Positions 1-8,413 of a stretch of DNA of 64,000 bases are shown piece after piece; position 1 is the stretch's first letter, and each line of letters opens with the position of its first letter. The position numbers and the translations under genes are program-made. The stretch is from Brevibacterium sp. 'Marine' (GTDB taxonomy: Bacteria > Actinomycetota > Actinomycetes > Actinomycetales > Brevibacteriaceae). The notes beneath the pieces are model-generated. The model had not been told where the DNA came from, did no database searches, and worked only from the letters and a program-made list of their open reading frames with translations. The stretch covers positions 124,001-188,000 of the forward strand of contig NZ_CP051626.1 in NCBI RefSeq assembly GCF_012844365.1, in the 5' to 3' direction.

Positions 1-322
1 CTTGGCGCGGTCGGCGCGAGTCGATCTGGAACGGTTGAGCGACGACGGTATGCGACTCTTCGTGTCGACAGCGCTCGCGGATAGCGGAAAGTCGATCACC
101 GAGGGTGCCGTCCGCCGCCTTCTCGAAGCGGCGGACGGCAACCCCCGTCGTCTTCTGGCCATCGCCGACCTGGCGTGGAAGCACAGCGGAGACCGTGCGG
201 AGATCTCGGAGGAAGACGTTCGTGCTGCCCTGCCCGAGGGCAGCCCTCAGAGCTCGGGCAGCAGTGAGACCGGGTTCTCGATGCAGTCGGCGACGAAGGT
301 GAGGAACTCGCTCGGCTCCTGA
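1..322 (+). CDS. 3' end of an AAA+ ATPase-like protein (partial)
   Basis: The open frame enters from the left edge and stops at 320-322, leaving about 106 residues. The segment with GNPRRLLAIADLAW followed by ISEEDVRAAL resembles the C-terminal helical lid of AAA+ ATPases, where a GNPR-type sensor-2 arginine precedes short helices. No Walker motifs are in view because the N-terminus lies outside the window. The last 76 nt run antiparallel into the end of the E2 gene at 247. The tail after ALPEG is Ser/Gly-rich and may add nothing functional. Assignment beyond an AAA+-like C-terminus is a guess. Confidence 0.5.
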   Translation, partial: LARSARVDLERLSDDGMRLFVSTALADSGKSITEGAVRRLLEAADGNPRRLLAIADLAWKHSGDRAEISEEDVRAALPEGSPQSSGSSETGFSMQSATKVRNSLGS

Positions 323-1695
323 CCGTCGCACGCCCGGTGGTCGAAGACGAAGGACAGGTACATCACCTTGCGCACCGTCAGCTCACCGTCGACGACCCAC
401 GGGCGGTCCTTGATCCTGCCGAGACCGAGCATGGCCACCTCGGGGAGGTTGATGATCGGGGCCGAACCGTCGACGCCGAAGATCCCGTAGTTGTTCAAGG
501 TGAACGTGCCGCCGGTCAGCTCAGACGGATCGAACCTCCCCGAGGCGGCCTTCCCGACGGTCTCGGACACGGAGTCGCGCAGCTGCCGCAGGCTCATCTC
601 GCCGGCCCCGTGGACGACGGGGACCATGAGCCCGCGCGGGGTCTGCGCGGCCAGGCCGAGGTTGATGTCGCCGTGGGTGACGATCTCACCGGCGGCCGTA
701 TCGATCGACGAGTTGATGATCGGGTACTTCTTCAGACCGGCCACGACGAAGCGGGCGACGAGCGAGAGCAGCGAATACTTCTCACCCGTGCGGGCCTCGA
801 GCGCCTTCTTCGTCGCCAGCAGCTCGGTGGCGTCGACGTCGAGCCAGATAGTCGCTTCGGGGATTTCCTGCCGCGACTTCGTGAGGCGTTCGGACACGAC
901 CTTCCGCAGCCCCGTGATCGGGGTGCGGGTATCGCGGTCGCTCTGGTCGGAGCTCGCAGCAGTCGAAGGTGCCTTCGCCGGTGACGTCCCCGCGGGGACG
1001 TGGGCAGCGGCACCTGCCCCGGACTCGATCGCGGCCGTGACATCAGCCCTGGTCACGACCCCGCCGGGGCCCGTGCCGGGCAGGCTCTTGGCACTGATGC
1101 CGTGATCCTTCGCGAGCTTGCGCACGAGGGGAGACGACACAGGGGAGACGTGGTCGCTAGCAGCCGCCGATGGGGCTTCTGCCGGCGGCTGCGGAGGAGC
1201 ATCTGGAATGACGGTCGGAACAGCGGGCGCCGCAGTCGGTGCGGCGGTAGATGTCGCAGCCGGTGTGGCCGCGTGCTTGCCGCCGAATGAGCGCTTCTTC
1301 GCCGGCCGGGTCTTCGGCTCCGAAGTGCCGTAGCCGATGAGGTTCGCGCCGCTGGAGTTCTCCGTCGACGAGCCGGATTGGCTCACGCTCGCAGGCGTCC
1401 CGCCGTCACCCTCGTCACCCGCACCCATCTCGGCCCCCGCCTCGGCGACGGTGAGCAGGGCCTGACCTGCGCTGACGGTGTCCCCGGCGTTCGCGTGAAG
1501 GCTGACGACCCGCCCGGCGTACGGGCAGGGGAGCTCGACGACGGACTTCGCGGACTCGACCTCGACGACCATCTGATCGACGTGGACCTCGTCCCCGATC
1601 TCGACCTTCCAGGAGATCAGCTCCGCCTCGGTGAGCCCTTCGCCGAGGTCGGGGAGGATGAACTCTCGCGTACCCGTATTCACGTCAGCACTCAT
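247..1695 (-). CDS. bkdC: Dihydrolipoamide acyltransferase (E2) of a 2-oxoacid dehydrogenase complex
   Basis: This 482-residue E2 core protein transfers acyl groups from lipoate to CoA. It has one N-terminal lipoyl domain (about residues 10-85) with the lipoylated lysine at K50 in VESAKSV. A Pro/Ala linker follows, then an E3/E1-binding domain (about 180-225, LVRKLAKDHGISAKSLPGTG) and a C-terminal catalytic domain with HRACDG (H453, D457). A TTG lies 12 nt upstream, but ATG at 1695 is preferred: it has a GGGAG site and shares one base with the E1beta stop. It is the last gene of an E1alpha-E1beta-E2 operon. E3 is not in the window. The branched-chain 2-oxoacid role rests on gene order and single-lipoyl architecture; a pyruvate or acetoin complex cannot be excluded. 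Confidence 0.9.
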   Translation of the reverse strand: MSADVNTGTREFILPDLGEGLTEAELISWKVEIGDEVHVDQMVVEVESAKSVVELPCPYAGRVVSLHANAGDTVSAGQALLTVAEAGAEMGAGDEGDGGTPASVSQSGSSTENSSGANLIGYGTSEPKTRPAKKRSFGGKHAATPAATSTAAPTAAPAVPTVIPDAPPQPPAEAPSAAASDHVSPVSSPLVRKLAKDHGISAKSLPGTGPGGVVTRADVTAAIESGAGAAAHVPAGTSPAKAPSTAASSDQSDRDTRTPITGLRKVVSERLTKSRQEIPEATIWLDVDATELLATKKALEARTGEKYSLLSLVARFVVAGLKKYPIINSSIDTAAGEIVTHGDINLGLAAQTPRGLMVPVVHGAGEMSLRQLRDSVSETVGKAASGRFDPSELTGGTFTLNNYGIFGVDGSAPIINLPEVAMLGLGRIKDRPWVVDGELTVRKVMYLSFVFDHRACDGQEPSEFLTFVADCIENPVSLLPEL

Positions 1696-2711
1696 CACAG
1701 CTCCCAATCCCAGGACTCGAGCGCATCGAGTACGCGTTCGACGGTCGGCAAGTAGAACTCCTCGAGCTTCGGCGACGGATAGGGCACATCGAATCCGGCG
1801 ACCCGCAGGATCGGGGCCGACAGATGGGTGAAGTTGCGTTCGGTGAGGCGGGCGGCCACCTCGGCGCCGTAGCCGCCGAACTGCGCGGCCTCATGGATGA
1901 TCGCCGCGCGCGAGGTCTTGCGCACCGATGCGGACACCGTCTCATCGTCGAACGGCGAGAGCGTGCGCAGGTCGATGACCTCGATGGACAGTCCGTGCTC
2001 GGCTCCGGCCTCAGCAGAATCCAGTGCCGTCCGCACGGTCGGACCATAAGCGAGCAGAGTGGCGTCGGTGCCCTCGCGGATGACCTGCGCCCGATTCATC
2101 GGCGCCGTCGTCACAGGCAGGGACAGCATCTCCTTCATCCAATACCGCGACTTCGGCTCCATGAATACGACCGGGTCGTCAGAGGCGATCGACTCGCGCA
2201 GCAGCGAATACGCATCGGCCGGATTCGACGGCGTGACGACGGTCAGCCCCGGCGTCGACGTCCAATAGACTTCCGAAGAATCCGAGTGATGCTCGACTCC
2301 GCCGATGTCGCCGGCATAGGGGATCCGGATCGTGATCGGCAGGCTGACCCGGCCCTTCGTCCGGTTCCGCATCTTCGCCACGTGGGAGACGATCTGTTCG
2401 AAAGCAGGGTAGGCGTAGGCGTCGAACTGCATCTCGACGACAGGTCGCATCCCGTTCATCGCCATGCCGATTGCGGTGCCGATGATGCCGGACTCCGCAA
2501 GCGGGGAATCCCAGACGCGGTTCGACCCGAATTCGGCCCGCAGACCTTCGGTGACACGGAAGACCCCGCCGAGGCGGCCGACATCCTCACCGAAGACGAG
2601 CACGGTGTCGTCGTCGGCCAGGGAATCGCGCAGCGCCTGGTTGAGTGCCTTCGTCATCGTCACCGAGGACGGGGCGGGGGCGGATGTCGCCTCGGGTGCC
2701 GTGACGCTCAT
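1695..2711 (-). CDS. bkdB: 2-oxoacid dehydrogenase E1 component, beta subunit
   Basis: This 338-residue transketolase-like subunit completes the thiamine diphosphate site of E1 with the alpha subunit. Typical blocks are visible: LVFGEDVGRLGGVFRVTEGL near residue 40, FDAYAYPAFEQI near 100, RIPYGAD-like RIPYAGDIGGVEHHSDSSE near 130, and a C-terminal transketolase domain with EVIDLRTLSPFD. The start ATG at 2711 overlaps the E1alpha stop as ATGA, so translation is probably coupled. Strong similarity to BkdB/AcoB/PdhB-type subunits makes the class sure, the substrate less so. Confidence 0.92.
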   Translation of the reverse strand: MSVTAPEATSAPAPSSVTMTKALNQALRDSLADDDTVLVFGEDVGRLGGVFRVTEGLRAEFGSNRVWDSPLAESGIIGTAIGMAMNGMRPVVEMQFDAYAYPAFEQIVSHVAKMRNRTKGRVSLPITIRIPYAGDIGGVEHHSDSSEVYWTSTPGLTVVTPSNPADAYSLLRESIASDDPVVFMEPKSRYWMKEMLSLPVTTAPMNRAQVIREGTDATLLAYGPTVRTALDSAEAGAEHGLSIEVIDLRTLSPFDDETVSASVRKTSRAAIIHEAAQFGGYGAEVAARLTERNFTHLSAPILRVAGFDVPYPSPKLEEFYLPTVERVLDALESWDWEL

Positions 2712-3814
2712 GCGCGGCCTGCCGCTGCGAGTTCGGCTTCGACGACCTGCTGCTGTTCGGCAAGGGCCGTGCGCGGGGTCGCATAGACGTGGGCGAAGAG
2801 TTCGCGCGGGTCGATCTCGGCCTCTTGGTTCATGGCCTCGCGGACGGACGCGGCCAGGGTCTCAGCCGCCTCGGCGACCTCGGCGACCTTCGCATCGTCA
2901 AGGGCCTCGGACTGGCGCAGATACTTCTCGAGACGGTCGATGGGATCGAACTGCTTCCAGTGCTCGACCTCTTCGGAGTCGCGGTACTTCGTCGGATCGT
3001 CGGAGTTCGTGTGCGATTCCATCCGGTAGGTGAGGCACTCGATGAGGGTCGGACCGTCTCCGTTCCGACCGCGCGCCAGCGCCGCGGAGACGGCGGCGAA
3101 CACGGCGGCGACGTCATTGCCGTCGACGCGCAGGCCGGGCATTCCGTAGCCGGCGGCCCGGTCGGCGAGCATCGTCGCGTTCGTCTGCTCCCGCAGGGGA
3201 GTGGAGATCGCGTACTGGTTGTTCTGCAGGACGAACACCGTCGGGGTCTGCCACACGGAGGCGAAGTTGAAGGCCTCGTGGGTATCGCCTTCACTGCTGG
3301 CGCCGTCGCCGAGGAAGGTCAGAGTCGCGGCGTCCTCGCCCTTGAGCTTCGCGGCCATCGCGAATCCCGTGGCGTGCAGAGTCTGCGTCGCCAGCGGTGT
3401 CGCCGAAGGTGAGGCGTGATATTCCTGCGGATCGAAACCGCAGTGCCAGTCCCCGCGGAAGGCGGCGAGGATCTCGGCGACGGGCACTCCGCGTGTCAGC
3501 AGCGCTGCCGAGTCGCGGTAGGTGGGGAACAGCCAATCGTTCGGGGCCAGCGCGGTGGTGGCCCCCACCTCGGCGGCTTCCTGACCTGCCGCAGAGGGGT
3601 AGGTCGCGAGTCGACCCTGCCGGGTCAGGTGCGTGACCTGTGCTTCGAACCGGCGGACGAGGACCATCTGCCGGTAGAGACCGGTGAGGGTGGCATCGCT
3701 GGGGATGCGCAGCCCCTCGGTCGGAGTGTCGGTGAGCCGGCCATCTGCGCCGATGAAGCTGATCGGCTGCAGCTGGGGCAGTGAGCGGCCTGTGGTGGGA
3801 ACGTCAATGGTCAT
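2708..3814 (-). CDS. bkdA: 2-oxoacid dehydrogenase E1 component, alpha subunit
   Basis: This 368-residue subunit decarboxylates the 2-oxoacid on thiamine diphosphate. The ThDP motif GDGASSEG...LQNNQ is at about residues 170-200, with YPSAAGQEAAEVG near 75 and the phosphorylation-loop-like YRMESHTNSDDPTKYR near 270. It is the first gene of the operon. The upstream 130 nt up to the YqeB gene hold no other frame, so the promoter should lie there; I could not pick a convincing -35/-10. The Shine-Dalgarno before ATG 3814 is weak. The substrate is most likely a branched-chain 2-oxoacid, by operon type. Confidence 0.9.
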   Translation of the reverse strand: MTIDVPTTGRSLPQLQPISFIGADGRLTDTPTEGLRIPSDATLTGLYRQMVLVRRFEAQVTHLTRQGRLATYPSAAGQEAAEVGATTALAPNDWLFPTYRDSAALLTRGVPVAEILAAFRGDWHCGFDPQEYHASPSATPLATQTLHATGFAMAAKLKGEDAATLTFLGDGASSEGDTHEAFNFASVWQTPTVFVLQNNQYAISTPLREQTNATMLADRAAGYGMPGLRVDGNDVAAVFAAVSAALARGRNGDGPTLIECLTYRMESHTNSDDPTKYRDSEEVEHWKQFDPIDRLEKYLRQSEALDDAKVAEVAEAAETLAASVREAMNQEAEIDPRELFAHVYATPRTALAEQQQVVEAELAAAGRA

Positions 3815-3946
3815 GACCCCATGGTGGCGTGAGCGGGGTCACGATTCCACGGCTTCAGGGCAGGTGCGGACGGGCGGCCAAACGTGTCGCGAACTCGGGA
3901 CGAAGGGACCGGTTCCGGCCGGCCGAGTGGACGTTTGGCTGGATGG

Positions 3947-4465
3947 TCAGATCTCGCCCCAGCGATATCCGCGAGAGGTGAAGGCCTCCGCGATCGCAGC
4001 CTTCTTGCCCTCGATGTCTCCTTTGAAGGCCTGATGCCCGCCTTCGGTGACGACGACGAGCTTGCCGTCGGCGAAGTACGCGGTCGAGAACGAGGCGCGG
4101 GAGATGCGCAGCGGGTGGTCGTCGTCTCGGCCGATGGTGATTCCGTGTTCGTCGACGATCAGGGGAGTCGTCGAGGCGGCGATGAAGAAGGCGGCGATGA
4201 GTCCGAGTGCTCCGCCGATGATCGGTCGGGCGATGACGACCCACGCCTGGTCGAAGCGGCTGAGCTTCTCGATGACGTCCCCGAAAGGAATGGGAAATGT
4301 TGCGGCAAGCGATCCGAGGGCCGGAAGGAAGAAGCCGAGAGCCACGCCGATGCCGATGCAGACGAGGCCGATGACGACGACGTCGGTCCGACTGAGCGCG
4401 AAGGTCTCAGCGGCGTGGGGCTGCTGGGTGGAGGAGTCGTTCTTCTGTTGGGGCTGATCCATCAT
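3947..4465 (-). CDS. YqeB-type small membrane protein
   Basis: A 172-residue protein with two predicted membrane segments (about 29-52 and 78-100, VVVIGLVCIGIGVALGFF and ARPIIGGALGLIAAFFI) followed by a soluble C-terminal domain with repeated short strands and EGKKAAIAEAF. The pattern matches actinobacterial proteins named YqeB family, whose function is unknown. ATG at 4465 has GAGG 9 nt upstream; a TTG 66 nt further upstream would begin inside the palindrome and is unlikely. It is divergent from a TetR gene with a palindromic operator between them, so it is the likely target of that regulator. Confidence 0.7.
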   Translation of the reverse strand: MMDQPQQKNDSSTQQPHAAETFALSRTDVVVIGLVCIGIGVALGFFLPALGSLAATFPIPFGDVIEKLSRFDQAWVVIARPIIGGALGLIAAFFIAASTTPLIVDEHGITIGRDDDHPLRISRASFSTAYFADGKLVVVTEGGHQAFKGDIEGKKAAIAEAFTSRGYRWGEI

Positions 4466-4509
4466 GTGCTCAATCCTCGAAGGCGTTTTCGGTACTCCAT
4501 GATACCAAG

Positions 4510-4529
4510 GTGGAACACATGTGTTCCAC
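4510..4529. promoter_or_regulatory. 20-bp perfect palindrome, probable TetR operator
   Basis: GTGGAACACATGTGTTCCAC is a perfect inverted repeat in the 106-nt gap between the divergent YqeB and TetR genes. Its size and symmetry fit a TetR dimer site. Its position lets one regulator control both directions. Binding is inferred. Confidence 0.75.
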
Positions 4530-4571
4530 AAGTAGACTGCTCTGTATCGTTCGCAGAGTCAGGGAGGGGTT

Positions 4572-5186
4572 GTGCCGGTGCAGGGAATGCGTCGATTGGG
4601 CCGAGAGGCACTGGTCAGCGAGGCACTGACCCACCTGGCCGCGAACCCGCAAGCGTCGATGATCGAGCTCTCACAGTCGATCGGCGTCGGTCGCACCACT
4701 CTTTACCGACATTTCAGTGATCGGGAGGCTCTCGTCGGCGCGGCGGCGAGGCTCGGCGCCCGGCGATTCGGTGAGGCGGTCATGAAGGCCCGTCCCGGCG
4801 AAGGGGCCGGGCTGACTGCGCTCGAACGGATCTGTGCGGAGCTGTTCACTCTGCCCGATGTGCTCACCCTGCTCTTCGCCGACAACCCGATCATCACCGA
4901 TGAGACCTTCGCCGAGGCGGCCGCCGAGTCCAGCACGAGCGCTGAATCTGCGGGCGATGAAGATGATCCCCTCGAAGCCGTCATCGCGAGAGGGCAGGCG
5001 GACGGGTCCATCGATGAAGGAGTGCCGATCGGATGGGCGGCAGCGTTCGTCTACCTCACCATCGGCTCCGGACACCTCTACAGCGTGAGCGTCGGCGTCG
5101 ACGATCCGACCGCGCGCGCCCAGTCTCTCGAGCTGACCATCAGGGCGGTGCGGAAGACCCTCGCCTCGTCAGGGGCTGAGCGCTGA
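4572..5186 (+). CDS. TetR/AcrR family transcriptional regulator
   Basis: A 204-residue one-component repressor. The N-terminal helix-turn-helix spans about residues 14-60, with IGVGRTTLYRHFSDREAL as the recognition region; the rest is a ligand-binding helical domain with an acidic stretch near 120-140. GTG 4572 is chosen because AGGGAGG lies just upstream; an ATG 15 nt later is an alternative. It probably represses itself and the divergent YqeB-type gene through the palindrome at 4510-4529. The ligand is unknown. Confidence 0.88.
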   Translation: MPVQGMRRLGREALVSEALTHLAANPQASMIELSQSIGVGRTTLYRHFSDREALVGAAARLGARRFGEAVMKARPGEGAGLTALERICAELFTLPDVLTLLFADNPIITDETFAEAAAESSTSAESAGDEDDPLEAVIARGQADGSIDEGVPIGWAAAFVYLTIGSGHLYSVSVGVDDPTARAQSLELTIRAVRKTLASSGAER

Positions 5187-5351
5187 CCAGGGCGTGAACG
5201 CCGACCGGGTCCGCGGCGCTGCCTGCGGTACCGCCGATTCCCGAAATGTGATCTCGGTAAAGCCGCGGAGCCATGCCGGGTCGGTTCTGGGGCGGACGAG
5301 GTCGGACTTGTTACCGTTATTGCTTCAGTTCATCCTCGGCAGGAGCAGTGC

Positions 5352-7301
5352 GTGTCTACTTTCTTCGACAGTCCCGAATTCCACGGTATGGCAGCGGGCG
5401 GCAAAATCAGCCACAACCCCGGCATGGACGATCGGATGATGCGGGAGCTGGCGCCGTTCCTCAAGGCCGAAGGCGTCGACATCGACGATCCGAATGCGGA
5501 CTTCACCGAGGCTGAGTTCCATGCAGCCATGGAGAAGGCGCAGGGGGAATACAACCGTCGCCTCTTCACTCCGGTCGGTGCCCATCGCGGGCTGGCGCTG
5601 GGGAAGCTGCGGTCCTTCGCCCTTGCCTTCGCCGACGGCGACATCAAGCGCGCCGAGGCTGTTGTGGCCTCCCTGCCCTCCGACCCCGAGGACTTCAACC
5701 CGAGCGTCGCCCAGGTGACCGGGGCGGCGATGGGTCTGGTCGACGAATGGTTCACCGATGACACCCACGGACCGAAGCTCGGCGGAGTGATGGCGCCGAA
5801 GTGGCCGGCGAAGAAGTCCCGCAACGCAGCCCGCGACATCCTGGCCCTGGCGCAGAAGGGACGCGTCGTCGACAGTCTCGACCGCCTCATCACCATCAAC
5901 AGCGGACGTCCCGTCCTCGAAGGGTCCATGCTCGCCGCGGCCGCGGCGGTCGTACGACTGGCCAAGCGGGACAATGTCTCAGCGGAAGAGGTCGTCGACG
6001 ATCTCATGCCTCTCGACGGCTATCCCGAGCCGGTCGCCGGCGCTTACAGCCCCGCCGACCGCGTGACCCACGAAGTCCAGGACGCCCAGGACGGCCCTGC
6101 CGCAGAACAGGACCTGCCGGAGTGGCTCGGCGGATCGAGCGCCGAGGCGAGCGCACAGGCGAATCCCCACGCCGACCGGCAGGGCGTCGACGAACGAATG
6201 GACGCGGTCGAGAAGACCGTCTACGAGATGCCGCTCTACCAGCGCTTCCGCGACTGGCTGGCCGAGACCTACGATGATGTCGACGAGGACTCAGAGGTCT
6301 TCGACATCGCCCACCTCCTCTTCTGCATCGCCGTGTCCTCCCGCGCAGATATCGACGAACCGGAGGGAATCGACGACCTCCTCGACGTCCTTGAAAGCTT
6401 CGCTGTCGACGGACAGGAGGAATCCGAGAAGACCGATGGCGAATCGCCTTCGACTGTGATCTTCCTCGACAGCCTCGAAGCTCTCGACAACTATCTCCGC
6501 TTCCGCATGGACACAGACGATGCTCCCGAACGCTGGAACTCCGCCCGTGCCCGAGCCGAGGCCGCGAGCATGCGCACAGACCCGCTGCCCTCGGCCCTGA
6601 TGGCCGCAGTCGAAGCCAACGCTCTGAGCGAGGAGCAGCTCGCGCAGCCGTTGTCGGACAACCGCCTCGTTTCTGGTGTGGCCGGCATCCTCGAATGGAT
6701 CGGCGACTCCCGTCAGGTGACCGGAACGGGGCGGGTGAAGCGCGCTGATATCGCCGAGGCGGCCGGACAGTTCGGCATCGACGCCGTCGGTGTGGCCTCG
6801 AACGCCCGGTACGAAGACGGCGTGAACTATGCGCGCAGCGCCGATGAGGTGCCCGTCCTCGAAGCGATGTGGGCCGTGATGCAGAGTGCGGAGATCATCG
6901 AGATCACCGGGACGAAGGTCCGGCCCGCCGGTGCTGCCGACCAGTGGCGCTCAGGCGAGGTCAGCGCGGATGCGGCGCTGCCCGTCATCGGCGCGTTCAT
7001 CTACGAGCGCCTGTTCGACGTGATCAACCTCGTTCCCGGAAACGACTACGGCGCCCCGGCGATCACGATCGCTCAGCGCCTCATCGAGATCATCACTCCC
7101 GACGCCGCGCCCGAACGCCCCGAACTCGACATCGACGAGGTGCGCGCTGATCGGATCTCCATATTGCTGGCAGACGAGCTGCAGGAGCTCATCGAGCTCG
7201 GGCTCCTCACGAAGACCGATGGCGCGATTTCCGTGGAGCCGATGTACCGGCGCATCGTCGCCAGTGCCGCGCTCATGCTGCTCGCCGGGCCGAGGGAATA
7301 G
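5352..7301 (+). CDS. Large acidic protein of unknown function
   Basis: I do not recognise this 649-residue protein. It has no signal peptide or membrane segment and is rich in Asp and Glu. The N-terminal 240 residues look helical and compact (HNPGMDDRMMRELAPFLKAEG, GLALGKLRSFALAFADGDI). An acidic, low-complexity linker lies around 240-300. A second helical region follows, with LLFCIAVSSRADIDEPEGIDDLLDVLE near 325 and a C-terminal domain near 480-649 containing ILEWIGDSRQVTGTGRVKRADIAE. That last phrase resembles proteins that score growth or nucleic-acid state, but this is not diagnostic. GTG 5352 has AGGAG 6 nt upstream. It stands alone, transcribed away from the TetR gene. Confidence 0.85.
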   Translation: MSTFFDSPEFHGMAAGGKISHNPGMDDRMMRELAPFLKAEGVDIDDPNADFTEAEFHAAMEKAQGEYNRRLFTPVGAHRGLALGKLRSFALAFADGDIKRAEAVVASLPSDPEDFNPSVAQVTGAAMGLVDEWFTDDTHGPKLGGVMAPKWPAKKSRNAARDILALAQKGRVVDSLDRLITINSGRPVLEGSMLAAAAAVVRLAKRDNVSAEEVVDDLMPLDGYPEPVAGAYSPADRVTHEVQDAQDGPAAEQDLPEWLGGSSAEASAQANPHADRQGVDERMDAVEKTVYEMPLYQRFRDWLAETYDDVDEDSEVFDIAHLLFCIAVSSRADIDEPEGIDDLLDVLESFAVDGQEESEKTDGESPSTVIFLDSLEALDNYLRFRMDTDDAPERWNSARARAEAASMRTDPLPSALMAAVEANALSEEQLAQPLSDNRLVSGVAGILEWIGDSRQVTGTGRVKRADIAEAAGQFGIDAVGVASNARYEDGVNYARSADEVPVLEAMWAVMQSAEIIEITGTKVRPAGAADQWRSGEVSADAALPVIGAFIYERLFDVINLVPGNDYGAPAITIAQRLIEIITPDAAPERPELDIDEVRADRISILLADELQELIELGLLTKTDGAISVEPMYRRIVASAALMLLAGPRE

Positions 7302-7381
7302 AACGAGGCAAACGCCCCGATTCCGCTGCGACGGCACCTGCGCCGATTCCGTGCAACTGCGGAAATGTCGGCACCAGACTG

Positions 7382-7410
7382 TTGTGCACTCCCGATCCCC
7401 GGGTTAGGCT
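7382..7410 (+). promoter_or_regulatory. Promoter for a leaderless transcript
   Basis: TTGTGC (7382-7387), a 17-bp spacer and TAGGCT (7405-7410) are followed after 5 nt by ATG at 7416. The spacing fits a promoter whose transcript starts at or next to the start codon. TAGGCTAGCCTA (7405-7416) is also a 12-bp palindrome, so a regulator could act here. No large gene follows. Confidence 0.45.
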
Positions 7411-7415
7411 AGCCT

Positions 7416-7451
7416 ATGAGAATTACGCAACGCTGGTCTTTCCTAAGGTAG
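7416..7451 (+). CDS. Possible 11-residue leaderless mini-ORF (leader peptide)
   Basis: ATG AGA ATT ACG CAA CGC TGG TCT TTC CTA AGG TAG encodes MRITQRWSFLR directly behind a plausible promoter, with no room for a ribosome binding site. It is followed 60 nt later by a strong hairpin and then by a convergent gene, so it would be a leader with no structural gene. It could be a remnant attenuator, a small RNA 5' end, or chance. Translation is unproven. Confidence 0.3.
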   Translation: MRITQRWSFLR

Positions 7452-7511
7452 TTGACACGCTGGCTTGAAGTGGTGGATCGGACGTCGGCGGTTCTCTCTG
7501 TTTCACGTCAT

Positions 7512-7547
7512 GAAGCCCTCGGCGCAAATTCCGGCGCCGGGGGCTTC
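7512..7547. terminator. 14-bp stem hairpin between convergent genes
   Basis: GAAGCCCTCGGCGC pairs with GCGCCGGGGGCTTC across an 8-nt loop, with one G-U pair. There is no T tract, as is common in GC-rich actinobacteria. It can serve both the orphan gene ending at 7301 and the Lrp gene ending at 7594, and would also end the small transcript from 7416. Confidence 0.65.
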
Positions 7548-7593
7548 GCGCTGTCAGAAGTGAGTGCCCTGTCGGGCGGGACAATCGCGGCCC

Positions 7594-8049
7594 TCACCCC
7601 GCGCCGGGGCGATGTCCCTCCGCCTCGTCGAGGATGAGCAGCGAACGGGAGGACACGACGCCCGGGACCTCGTGGATCCGGCGCAGTATCACCTGGGACA
7701 GGGCTGTGTTGTCCGGGGCGTTCACGGTGACCAGGGCGTCGATGTCTCCGCTGACGGCTTGGACCTTCTCGACGAAGGGCAGAGCGGCCAAGTCCTCGCG
7801 GACCTGTGGCCAGGGGCGCTCGCCGATCTTGACGACGACGACCGCGGTGACTGTCATGCCGAGAGCCTCGCGGTCCACCTCGGCGGTGAATTTCCTGATC
7901 GCCCCCGATTCGATGAGGGTGGTGAAGCGCTTATGCGCGGCGGAACGGGAGATGTGGACGCGTTCGGCCAGCTGACGCACGCTCAGGCGCGAGTCCTCGA
8001 CGAGGGCGGCGATGATGCTGCGGTCGATGTCGTCGAGGTCGAATGCCAC
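7594..8049 (-). CDS. Lrp/AsnC family transcriptional regulator
   Basis: A 151-residue feast/famine regulator. The N-terminal winged helix (LDDIDRSIIAALVEDSRLSVRQLAERVHISRSAAHKRF) is followed by an effector domain of the RAM type (about 65-145, VVVVKIGERPW and VSGDIDALVTV). GTG 8049 is chosen: AAGGAG lies 6 nt upstream and the length then matches the family. It is divergent from the etfBA operon across a 418-bp gap and may control it. The effector is probably an amino acid. Confidence 0.9.
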   Translation of the reverse strand: MAFDLDDIDRSIIAALVEDSRLSVRQLAERVHISRSAAHKRFTTLIESGAIRKFTAEVDREALGMTVTAVVVVKIGERPWPQVREDLAALPFVEKVQAVSGDIDALVTVNAPDNTALSQVILRRIHEVPGVVSSRSLLILDEAEGHRPGAG

Positions 8050-8236
8050 GGGGCGCTCCTTCACCGTTGATGTCTGCGTCTTGCCTGCGACCTCTGCGTT
8101 CAGCCTGCCCGGATGCACTCGCGCGCAGAGGCGGCGATGCGCACCGGGAGGATCAGTCGGTCTGCGTCCCATTCTAGGGCCCCGCCTCGGCGGGTGGCGG
8201 CCGCGCATCGAGGCCCTGTCGTCGACGATGGGGGAA

Positions 8237-8250
8237 CCGCCTCGGCGAGG
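8237..8250. repeat. Intergenic copy of the CCGCCTCGGCGAGG motif in the lrp-etfB gap
   Basis: The 418-bp gap 8050-8467 has no gene. It holds this motif, which recurs in the gaps at 39141-39154 and 60233-60246 (identical 14-mers) and at 33750-33760 (first 11 bases). The rest of the gap holds the etf promoter region and a small hairpin, listed separately. Confidence 0.45.
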
Positions 8251-8281
8251 GAATCCGGCGTTGTCGAGGAGTCCGACGTAC

Positions 8282-8311
8282 TGGACAAATTCTGTCGATC
8301 GTTCGTACAGT
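8282..8311 (+). promoter_or_regulatory. Candidate promoter of the etfBA-cytochrome b operon
   Basis: TGGACA (8282-8287), an 18-bp spacer and TACAGT (8306-8311) make a reasonable sigma-70-type promoter about 150 nt before etfB, leaving a long leader. A second possible -10, TAGATT, is at 8407-8412 but lacks a good -35. Confidence 0.45.
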
Positions 8312-8413
8312 AACGGAGATATCTGTGGTGCCTACCACGTACCATGGGTGATGGACATGGCCGGTTCTTACCTGGACCCGGTCAACGGACGGAAATCAGC
8401 CACCTGTAGATTA

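Noticed and set aside
7401..7419. Possible DtxR/IdeR iron box around TTAGGCTAGCCTA.
   Set aside because: Only the right 14 of 19 consensus positions match, the left arm is missing, and no iron-related gene follows. The core is explained as a -10 element.
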